Below are positions 26,701 through 38,700 of a DNA stretch of 64,000 bases, one piece after another; the stretch's first letter is position 1, and every line of letters starts with the position of its first letter. The position numbers were made by a program, and so were the translations under genes. This DNA comes from Ascidia mentula (lineage: Eukaryota; Chordata; Ascidiacea; Phlebobranchia; Ascidiidae): positions 19,762,266 through 19,826,265 of the forward strand of contig OX387197.1 in NCBI GenBank assembly GCA_947561715.1, read 5' to 3'. The notes under the pieces were generated by a model. That model did no database searches and was not told the DNA's origin. It worked only from the letters and a program-made list of their open reading frames with translations.

Positions 26701-29700
26701 GACCACAACGAATGTAAAATAAAAATATACTTTGTGATTGGATTGTTAATTATAGAAGTTTGTTTGACAACATAAGTTTATCCATTAAAGTTGAGGCATA
26801 TAACCCCCAGGTAATTTTTTTAGCTGGGAACGCGGCAGAGAAATCACACAAACCCAACTAGAAAAGACAGTGTCCGAAATTTTACTTCTCATAACTAACG
26901 GTATGTTTTAACTGCCTAAAGTAGTTCATTTAAGATGTTAACAATGACGAAAACAATAAATTGTTACTGATGCTGCCAGGCATATTTATTGCTTAATACT
27001 GCTCTTCTGGCAAACTTTATTGTATTTACGTTTCTCGACGTTTCGGCTATTATGCAACAGCCTTCATCAGGAGGAAGTATCTAAGTCTACCACAGTGGAC
27101 GATTTGAGGCACATAAACAGAAACGCTAAAAAGAAAGAAGAAGTGAAACAACGAAAAAGCGATAAGGGCGAACACACCTGCACAGTATACTTATCACTAA
27201 CCGCACGGTTTTATCACGGTTTTTGAAGTGCGTAATGTCTATCGGCATAATTTTTCTCTAGCAAGTGTCGATACACCGGTGGAAACAGAGTTTGTTTCTT
27301 GTCATTGAGTGATGACGCATGCGTATTGATGTTTAACGACTCTAAAAACATCCTCTTGTGCCTGCGGGTGTAGTTGTACTACCATATGTTTCTGAACTTT
27401 CGGAAACTTTAAAACGCCTGCTTGGCGACTTTAATATTCAGGTTTTTGAACGTCCGGTCGTCACCCTACGTTCCTTAATATCGCACCCAAAAGACCGCAT
27501 GCACGACAAGCTCGACACGAGGGGTGTGGTCTACAGTATTCCCTGCGGTGGTTGCAGTGGCGTATACATTGGTGAAACTGGCCGTGCGCTAAGAACAAGA
27601 TTAAAAGAGCACCAAAGGGACGTGAGAAACCATGAGGAAAAAACGGCTCTTTCGCAACATGTGGCCGAATCAGGACATGCGGTGGACTTTACAAAAACGA
27701 TCATTTTTTGGAACGCGAGTCCGATAGGCACAAGAGGATGTTTTTAGAGTCGTTAAACATCAATACGCATGCGTCATCACTCAATGACAAGAAACAAACT
27801 CTGTTTCCACCGGTGTATCGACACTTGCTAGAGAAAAATTATGCCGATAGACATTACGCACTTCAAAAACCGTGATAAAACCGTGCGGTTAGTGATAAGT
27901 ATACTGTGCAGGTGTGTTCGCCCTTATCGCTTTTTCGTTGTTTCACTTCTTCTTTCTTTTTAGCGTTTCTGTTTATGTGCCTCAAATCGTCCATTGTGGT
28001 AGACTTAGATACTTCCTCCTGATGAAGGCTGTTGCATAATAGCCGAAACGTCGAGAAACGTAAATACAATAAAGTTTGCCAGAAGAGCAGTATTAAGCGA
28101 CGAAAACAATATTTAAAAAATTTTTTTTTTACTCTGGAAGTGAACGATTAATAATTCGTTTTTCTTTGCAGGTACAACTTCTCCGCTCCAACCACCCAAT
28201 GCAGACAGTAAGACCGTCCAGATTTACGTTTTTTGTTAATTGTTTACATAGTTTGTTTTTATAAAAAATCAGTTTCTGAGGTAACAGAGCCAATATTGAA
28301 TGGAATAAAGTCGTTAAATTTGACACGACACGTGTTAGATTTCTACAAATATAATTATGATGATCGCTATTATCCATTTACCCATATTGAATGGAGTTCA
28401 CTGTACCGGGGAGGAAACTACGTTAGTTCATCCTACATTAGCGCATGTATACAAACCATTATTATGTTATGTTTTTTATTAAAAAAGGTATATTATGATG
28501 CGAATGGGGAAAGAGCTCTGGCCGAATATAACCGAACTTACAAGTACGTGTAATAGCCGAGCAAATACAACACTCAATGAAACAGTAAGTATTAAACTCC
28601 GTGAATAACCTTTGTCTTTAACAGTGGCTCCTGTTATTCTTTTTCGGCGTTTGCTGGTTATCCATTTACGGCTTTTTTCTACATTGGTCCAAATGCTCCC
28701 ACAAGTGGAAATTATTCCATTCAGGTAATATTTTTAACTAGCTAGATAAACAGGGCGACATAGCCTTATTTTACGTGTACCTTTGATGATCTAACATGAT
28801 TGTGATACATCCAAGGTGCTTTCAAGAATCTATTATTATTGGTATCACAACGAGCCCGAATTCTTGGAGGGCACGGTAACAAACGAGCGTTACGTGCTTT
28901 ACTTTAAAGGAATGCAAATTTGGGGCCCCAGTAGGCCAAGTATTTGTGAGATATTCTTCTATATTGCACAAGTAAGTAGTTTGAAAAATCATAGGTTTAA
29001 AAGTGAACTTTGAGGTCATTTCAAAAAAAACTATGTGCTAAATGTCTCGTAAATGTACTGATTGTAGTTTGCATAGTCCAAATGTTTTTTGTATATGACA
29101 GAAAATGACTGTTTTTTTACAGAATGGCAGCGGCCTTGTGTTTAATCAGTCTTTATCGTGGTTATACAGTGGAGAATATCAACATGAGGCTTTTCTGTCA
29201 GGAAACGCCAAGAATGCTGTGCTCGGTTACACCTTGTTATCCACGTTTGTGAAAACTAATTATTGTGGTTTTAACTTACGTTTACTTTTTGCAAAAGCGG
29301 TAAAACTTGAGATAACATTAAATATTTCCAGATCCGCATGTGTTAATAGTTGAAACTATCATGAGGTTTTCAGGCTTTGCAGCCCAGGCAATGCAGCCTA
29401 GCTGGATTAGCCACTTTTTCCTGACTGCAAAGCCTGAAAACCTCATGATCGCGATACGTAAGCTGTGATCGCCAAGCAAGGACCTGCGCAGTGGGGCGAT
29501 CCTGCCTATCATGCCATTGCATGAAATATTACTGCGTTAGTTGAAACTATTTAGCATCTCAATTGCGTTTACAAGTCCTGGCCACGAGTTGCTTGCTTGT
29601 CGTAATGGTTAGAAATGCGCTAACCGTCGGGAAGGGTTTTGGCATCATGTCTTTGCTTGCACCTTTTTTGAAGAAAAATACATGTATAATTAGCCGCGAG

Positions 29701-32700
29701 GATAAACGGAAGTTTACAGATTTTTTCAAGCCATCTTTAAGTATAATGACGTGGTTTTGTAATGCTAATGGAAATGCATATTGCACAAGCGAAATATAGC
29801 AGCTGCTGTACAACTGAATGACCAGATTGAAATTCGCTAGCGGTGGTCCAGTAGTTGGGGAGTATTTAATATGACAATTAAATCTATTTAAATGTTTTAG
29901 GTATATTCCTCGAGATATAACAAGCGACGAGCTGGAAGCTGTGATGCTTGAATTGCTTGAAAGTATTTCCAGCAATGGTATGTCTACAAGCGAATTGACT
30001 TAGCTTTGACTTATTTAGTTTTTATTGTACGTTTGCTAAATGCAAAACGTTTAGACTTGTTGGTGACAATATTCATCACAAGCATTGACATTGCGCGATG
30101 TTTGCCAGTAAGTTTCACAGTAAATGAGTAAATGCTCATTTTTTTCAGGATTGAACAGAAAAGGAAATGTTTTGACCAGAGGTAAGAAACCCATAAAGTT
30201 AGATTATGTGTATGTAACAACGTTACTACATTTTCGAATTAACTGCGTATTTTTATAAGAAGTTGTCATTGTTACAGTTGAAGGATTTCCGGGATCTCAC
30301 GTGATTTTCTTGCGCATCACTAAAATAAGTGTCATCAACGCCACTCGTACCTACTCAGTAGATGTTGCGGGTCATGGGCAATCTTGGTCAATTACATTTT
30401 TTGACGTCGATTCTCTGCTTATCACGGGTCTGATTCCGGAAGTGACCTACACACTTGAGGTTTCCATATTAGACGACGGACTGTTGGTATCATCCTTGGA
30501 ACTAAGCATTACAACCAGTAAATTCACTTTGTACTTTAACTATGAAATGGTCAATGACTGTTGTCGACACACCTGGATCGATTTAAAAGTGTAAAGTTAT
30601 GTTTTCACTGTAGTGTTTACAAAAAACTTGTTCAGTAGGAAACAAAACATAAAATTCCAAACAAAACTTTCATGTTCCTTTTAGAAGTTCGTAAAGCTAC
30701 CACATTTTATTTTAAATTAAGATAGCTGAACTTGGTAATACTAAAAATAATTGTAAGTCAATGATTAATAATTTTAAATGTAGCAAAATTCTGCACCCTT
30801 TCATGCACGAATGGACACTGCATTGCTTTCTCTTCAATAAAGAAGGAATGTGTTTGCAATCGTGGGTACGAACCTCTGCCCAACCAACCCAATGTTTGTT
30901 TGGACACAAACGAATGCCAACAAACTCCTTCACCCTGTCCGGTTAACTCAACATGTTCAAACACTGATGGATCGTTTGTTTGCCGTTGTCGCAGCGGCCT
31001 TCAGTTGTTTGGAAATCAATGCGTAGGTAGGTACACATTTATAACAGAACTTCGTTTATCGGACAACAAAAAATTTGCCTGTACAAAAACTAAAAAGTTT
31101 ACAACAATTTTTGTTTTTAAATTACAGGCTCCGACATATGTGACCAACACCCGTGTCAAAATAACGGCACTTGTCTTTCTATTGGCGGAACCTTTTCCTG
31201 CAATTGTTCCGAATACTTTTTTGGCTCCAGATGTGAATATTACGCAAGTCCGTGCTTGAACGATCCATGCAGAAATGGGGGAACCTGCGTCGATTTGTTT
31301 GGAAAATATATGTGCAATTGTCCCTCCAATTATAAAGGTTTCCTATTCAAAATAAGTTATCATTTGTAGTCATAACTGCGCCTTATTGTCATGGATGGCA
31401 AAAGGTACCGAAACTTGCCAGAAGTTTGTTGGCCTACATTTGATATTGGTAATAATATGACCCTATGTAACCAATCTAAACTTACAGGGTCAATGTGCGA
31501 AGAAGACGTGGACGAGTGTCAACTCGAGACATATCAATGTGATGAGAATTCGAAATGTGAAAACACAGTGGGGAGCTATCAATGCAAATGCACCAAGGGA
31601 TACAGGTTTGATTTGTGCGAATCCGGAGCACTGCTTGTTTGAAAAACTTAATATCAAATTTAAACGAATTAATAAGAGCTGCAGACAGGTATACACACTG
31701 TTTCGACCTGAAGGTCTCATCAGTGCAGCTGGTGACCGTGGCACATGCTAGCTGGTAGACTAGACCTTGCAGGTCGAAACAGTGTGTACACCTGTCTGCA
31801 GCTCTCATTGACTATTATGGCTCTTTTGCGCATATAAACGAATTAGTTCTTCAAATGAGATCGTCCCTGTTACTATATTGCAGAGGGGATGGACTTAAAA
31901 GGTGCTACTTAGTACGATTGCTTCCGTACGGAGAAAGCGAAAATGATGAATTGCTAAAGATCGGAAACGACGTTGCATCACCAACAATCACGTAAGCATT
32001 GTTTCAAAAGCTGTTTAAATATGTTGAGACTCTAGTATCTTAAGTAATGAAACATTTTAGGGCATCCTTCAAGATTCCTTTCGCAAATAAGAAATTTAAA
32101 GACATGCATGTGACATCAAACGGTCTCATATCCCTGGGTACAGCTTCTTGGTTTGTCAGTTATCTCAACCGTCCACCACACAATGGGTTTAACTTTTACG
32201 ACATTGCTCTGATTGCTGCATTTTGGGACGACTTTCATCCAAGTGAAAAAAATAAGGGACGTGTGTATTACCAGGTATAATTTTTGAAACTCTGCAACAG
32301 CTTATAAACAACAAAATCAAAGCAGGAATGTACCATTAACTATACTGTATTGTACTACATGCTGGTAAATAAGTTTGCAAAACAGCCATGAAGGAGAACG
32401 TTTTATGATAATATTTTATAGTGCGTTATCACAACAATTCTGCAGAATGTGTCTATATTTTAAAAAGGTTTGAACAAATTTATTTGTTTTTTGTATTTAG
32501 GTGTATGATAAGGGTGGAGTGACGCTCACCAACAAAAGCGAATTAGTAATGCTTGAAGTTGCACGTCGCGTTAACAAACACTTCCAGCGCAATGACTTTG
32601 AACCACTATTTGTGTTAAAAGTCACTTGGAGTGAAGTTGTGATGTACAATGAATTTTACAACCGCAATTATGTAAGTAAATTTTAACAATCTCTCAAGAT

Positions 32701-35700
32701 GCACAAGCACCCAAACAGTACTTATCAATCATATCATACCAAAGGGTTTGCCACTCTGGGCCAAAACAAAAGCATGTTGCTTCTCGGTGACGCAGTAGAT
32801 CTCCACTTTACGTTGATCAATAAATAAGTCTATTTAGTCATACCCACTGTCCTTCCCTGGTTTTCATATTAAAAAGGTGAACCACATCGCCCCCATTTGG
32901 GAACCTGACGATACCGTAAATTAATGCGGCAGTCATTCGTATTAGCTAACAGAATAAGATAGCACGATGAATTCCAATACAAAAAGATGAGCACATTCAT
33001 TTTTAATAAGCATTTTTTGGAGTATGAAATATGCCTTGATGTTGTTCTGTCATTGCAACATGTATTTACTTTGACGCAATTCGTTAAGATTTATTGGCAT
33101 AGCGTAGTTATCTCATAAATTGCATGCCATAAAATATAACAAAAAAACTCATGACAGCCAAGCACATTCCAAGCGATCGTAGCGAGCGATGGGACGGACA
33201 CTTATCTTATCTACAACTACAAAGAGGATGCTATGTTGTGGGATACACGAAAGAGATATCACTGGGGAAACCGGGCGTTGATCGGGTACAACTTTGGACT
33301 GGGAAACGTTTTTGTTGAGGTGCAGGGAAATTACCGGCCGGACCACCGAAATCAAAGTGCAGGTAAATGTGTTTTTGAAAGCATTGACATATGCTCCTGT
33401 AAGCCTACTGGACAGCTTTCAGTTTTTATCGTCATGCCTAATGCGCCACTACTTTGTTTACCAGGCGGTCCTCCTGGACAATACTACTACCAAGTAACTG
33501 AAGGCACTAACATCGAAACTAAGGCCCAAGCTGGGTGTTTGAAGTGGATACAACAAGAAATAGAAAACCCGTGGATTCCCGATTACGAGCCTTGTCCCTG
33601 CAATAGCTTACAAGCACGTGTGGATAGAAGATTTACATGGTCGGTTGACGTGGAGCTGTATTGGAATCAACTTTATGCTTCATCACGTTATCGTACTGCC
33701 AGTATCAAAGAATGGTCATATGAAGAGGGCAAGTAAAACTTTATGTTCATTTTGGTAATCATTTTCTACAACTCTAAACCCGAGGAAATATGTAGCGGCT
33801 ACAAATTTATTGTTTCACGTATTACCATCAAATAAATGCAATAACCAATTCTTTAGGTGTAGTTTAAATAGGGCAAACTTGCTGCTGCTCACCAAAAATG
33901 TGTCTATTTATCTGACAGTGGGCTTGTACAACTGCTATCAATTTCGCGTCGGCAGGGGACCAAGATGTTGTTTTTCCCCACGAAACAACGTATTTTCGAG
34001 GTTCTGGGGATGGTGGAGTCAGGCACCTCTAATATCTGGCCCGTTTTCAAGTCGATATGAACGCAGTCAGATTCCGATTTTTGAGAGAAACCCATCGTGG
34101 TCTTGGATTTCTAGAAGAGAAGAAAACTTGTTTAATGTTCAGTACAACGAATCCATGAGTATGTTTTACTGCAATATATTTTACATAGCGAAACTGTAGC
34201 AGAGATAATATGGTTTGTCCTTGTATGCAGATAACGATCTAATCCCAAGAAGACAGTGTTGTGTTGAAAGCAATGACCAGGATCTCTGCGACAGATATCA
34301 GGAGCTACGACCTCCAGCTACTTGTTCCAGATATGTACCAAGGCGTATATGTGAGTATCTTAAAATGGTTTAAACTTGACGAGGGTTACGGTTTAAATAA
34401 ACTGCATTTTCAGCTTTTTTCTGGGGCGATCCTCACATTACAACAAACGACGGGGTTACGTACAGTTTTAACGGATTGGGAGAATATCATATGTTGTACG
34501 CTCCCGGTGTATTTTCCCTGCAAGCTCGCACTAAGAAGGCCAAGAAAGAAGATATGACTGAATCGGACGCTACTGTGTTTGTCGCATTTGTTGCAAGGGA
34601 TCTACGGTCAAATACATCGGGAACGGTAAAACAAAACAATTGCGATAGCAATTTGTGGAAATCTGTTTTGTTTTGTTAAAACAGGTACAATTTGAGGTCA
34701 ACATCACCAACAAGAATGGTGATGGATTAATTGTAAAAGTTGACGGTACCACTCTGCATAATATTTCTGACAGTATGTATTTCCACAAACACCATTTTTT
34801 GTGCTAAGATACCTTAAGCATGCTTACTTAATCTCATTTTTCAGCTGCCACCATTGTAAAAGAAGTAAGTTTGACCGCAACAAACGGAACTTACACCGCG
34901 ACATTTCCCTCGTCGAATTCACTTTCGATAACATCCACCAACTTTCTCCTTACCATGCAGTTCACAGGAGACACAGTTACACTGCAAAACTATTCACTTG
35001 GGCTGATGGGTACCGTAAACTAAAAAACCTTCTTTTTGCTAAATAGTACCCGAAGGGTTTACATAGTTGGTATTTGTCGGGTGATTACTATCAGGCCAAA
35101 GTAAAAGTCACTACTGTTACACAAATATTATGTACTTTTACGTTTTTTGGATTGGTTATGCCTGCTAAAATTCTACAGGCTACTGGGATGGAACAAAAGA
35201 AAACGATTTTAAGTTAAGAAATGGAACTTCTTTAAATTGGCAGTCATTGCAGCCAACCAACAACATCGATATCCTTAACGGGACTCTTAATGAAAGAATA
35301 ATTTTCCCTTTCGGTCAATCTTGTAAGCATTTATTGAGGTCGATAAGGTTAGGTAGCTAAACAATTACCCTTTCGTTTCAGGGAAATTGCTTAACAATAT
35401 GGAAAGTTACTTTGACTACACCGGTGAAACTGGCGACACATTTCAAGATCACAATCCCACATCAGCATCCGAACCTCCGTTCCTCGAAGATCTTGTGGCC
35501 GAACAACGAGGATCATCTCACTTTGAGGGGATTCGGGCGAACTGTACAACCAACAATGTACTTTCTACTACTTGTCTCTACGACGTGTTGACGACAAACC
35601 GAAGTGAAATCGGAGAAAACACCAAAGCTGATGCTGAGGCTTCGACTCAGATATCTGAAACAAATGGTTAGACACGTGCTTTGCACAAATAACCTTACAA

Positions 35701-38700
35701 AATGTTTTTCTACTAAATGTCGCAGCTCTTTGTTATGATTATGCAAAAGGTTTTAACTTAGAAAATGACTTTAGTGCCAAGCATTTAGAAATGGGAATAG
35801 GATATAAGAATCAAATGTACCATTTAAAAAACAATTATAGTTACAGCCACCTCAGTAAATATTTTGTGTTTTTGTGCGAAAGCTAAATTATTGTGCCCGA
35901 AACTACGATATTTATTTTTCAGCAAATGCCCTTCCCGTAATAAACTTTAAAGATTCGGTCAACATTTTATTATTAAACGAAAAATACACACTGCTGTCTC
36001 GGATAAACGAAGAAACCTCTTTCATGGTGAATGCGACTGATCCCGACGGTCACGAAGTTACATTCGGACTCGAGCATAAAAATTTAATTCCGGGAGTTGT
36101 CATACAAAATGGTACATTATCTTGCATTTAATACACAAAAATGTGTGTTAACTAAGTGTAAACATTCTTGTTGCAAAAAAAAATCTATTTTTATGAATTT
36201 TTGTTTAAAGTGAAGTATTTCAATGCCTACAGATACTGGAATCGTAACATGGACACCAACAGCGGAACACTTGATCACAAACGCCACAAACATGACACTG
36301 ACTTTGATTGCTACCGATTCTCTTGGTGGTGAAACCGTCCTTAATATAAACGTTAGGCTTTGCAACTGCCTTCACAATAGTACTTGTCTGTTCAATGAAA
36401 CTCTTGTTGGAAACGAAAATTATCAGGTATATATATATATATTCATGCGTTCTAGTTTATTATTAAATCATGATGTTTATTGAAGATTGTCAATTGCGAT
36501 TGCGCTGAGGCGTATACTGGTTCTGATTGTTCTGAGGATAGAAACGGTTGCCTTTTATCTGCCTGTTTCTCCAATGTCACATGCACAGATGTTCCAGCTC
36601 CAGGAGTTGGTGAAACTTGTGGGGATTGTCCAAAAGGAACAACAGGTATATTTTACCCAACATTCCAAATGTTAGTGTAAAGATGGTATCGATACCGTGC
36701 AACTTACATACAACGTTGATTTTAATCGATAATTAATGATTTGCTGTTCGATATGAGTTTTGCGTTTGATTTAGGTTATTTTAAACATTTAAATCTGTCG
36801 TATAAATTACATATTAACCCGTCTTAGGTGATGGCCGAAGTTGTACAAATATTGACAAGTGTGCGTTCAATCCTTGTGAGCACAATTGCGAAACTTTATA
36901 CAACGGTTACACATGCTCCTGCAACGAAGGATATGTATTGGTGGACACAACAAAATGTATTGACGTGGACGAATGCAGTTTTGGGAATCCTTGCAGCGCT
37001 GTTCCACACACTTACTGCGTGAACACTGATGGAGATTTTAGGTTTACCTGTTTGCGCATTATGTTATCCTTCTTACCGATTATTTATACATCTTTGTATT
37101 ACAGTTGTTTGTGCAAACCAGGCTTCCACAACAAAAGTAGTACTTGCGAAAACATAGACGAATGTGCAAGTGGTAATCACAATTGTTCTCTTGATACTAC
37201 ATCTTGCAAAGATCAACCAGGCTCATTTAGTTGTCCCTGCAAACAATACTTTGTCAGGTGCAACTTTTTTATTTTTCTTTCTTATCCAAATTCATTGAAC
37301 CCAAGTGCGGGGCATCAGATTTAGCAAATATTGTCACTGAAGCTTGTAATAATTATACTGCTTCATATCCGATATCACAATGTAATATTTTGTCACGTTA
37401 AAATCATACTCTACAAATGGAATGTTGTTCTAAAATTGCTTTATATAAGCTATACAGAACCAATGCTTTATATAACCTATACAGTCTTGTTAATCATGAG
37501 ACATATGACAAAGTTTGTCCTCATAGTTATTATCAGATCACAAGTCACAAACATACCACAAGCGGCTCAAGTCTACAAAAACCGTTTTAATTGTCCATAG
37601 ACCTTCGACTGATGGAGACGAAACTTCATGTGTGGATTTGAACGAGTGTGAGGAAGGTCTGCATAATTGCGATCCACAGACCGAAGAATGCGTCAACGAA
37701 TCACCTTCTTTTAGTTGCAAGTGCAAGTACGCAAATTTTTTTTATCGACATGAGAAAACCATTTTTTAGTGACAAAAAACATATATATATAATAATTCTG
37801 TTATGTGTTGTTTCTTTGCTACAGAATCGGATTTGAAAGTAAAGACGAAACTTGCGTGGACATACAAGAATGTTTGGATCCATTCCTTAACACATGCAAC
37901 AATATGACGTCGTTATGCGTAGAAGTAGAGGGTGGATACAATTGCACATGTTTTGCGGGTTATCGATTGTCAGAAGGGGTACATAGTGCACAGCAAAACG
38001 TTAATTGCACTTGTGTTAATAAATAAATTTATGACATATTTTATTTAGGAGTGTGCTGACATTGACGAATGCAAAGTTTCTGACATTTGTTCACCGGAAT
38101 CAACGTGCGCTAACTGGCAAGGTGGCTTTAACTGCACCTGCTTAAACGGATATCAAATGTCTTCTAACAACGTAAGATATGAAACTAGTAGTTCGTTTTG
38201 ACAAATGTCCTTTTGAAAAAAACAAATCCCTTTGGTTGTCATAAGATTCATTTACTGACCAAACACGGATTTATTCTGCAATTCTCTTCATCGCTGTAGC
38301 TTGTAAATAATTTCCTATTGGTTCAACATTTAAACATAATTATTTTATTTTTATAAATTTTTTTTTTATCTGCTGTAACGCACGGTTTATATAAACAATT
38401 ACCAACTTTGTGTTATCTAGACATGTACAGATATTGATGAGTGTACTGGCAGTGAACCTTGCGGAGTTGGAATGATTTGTACCAATCGTGTGGGCGACTA
38501 CTTGTGTTTGTGTCCTGAAGGATATTATATCTTGCCAAACGGAGTATGTAATTATTCGCCTTATCTTATTTCAAAACAAATGACTATCGGGAAACGTATC
38601 ATTACACTGTTAAAATTATGCGTAAAAGTTACTGTGTGCGGCCGCGTATATTTTTCCTGTAAAATCGTTTTACGTGCATGCTTCCGTAAAAACGGCCAGG

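Noticed and set aside
27020..28069. Two nearly identical 68-codon ORFs on opposite strands
   Set aside because: They are the same sequence in the two inverted arms of the Penelope-like insertion, not separate genes.
30712..31808. Several minus-strand ORFs opposite the EGF exons
   Set aside because: They are antisense shadows of Cys-rich EGF exons or lie across the hairpin insertion.
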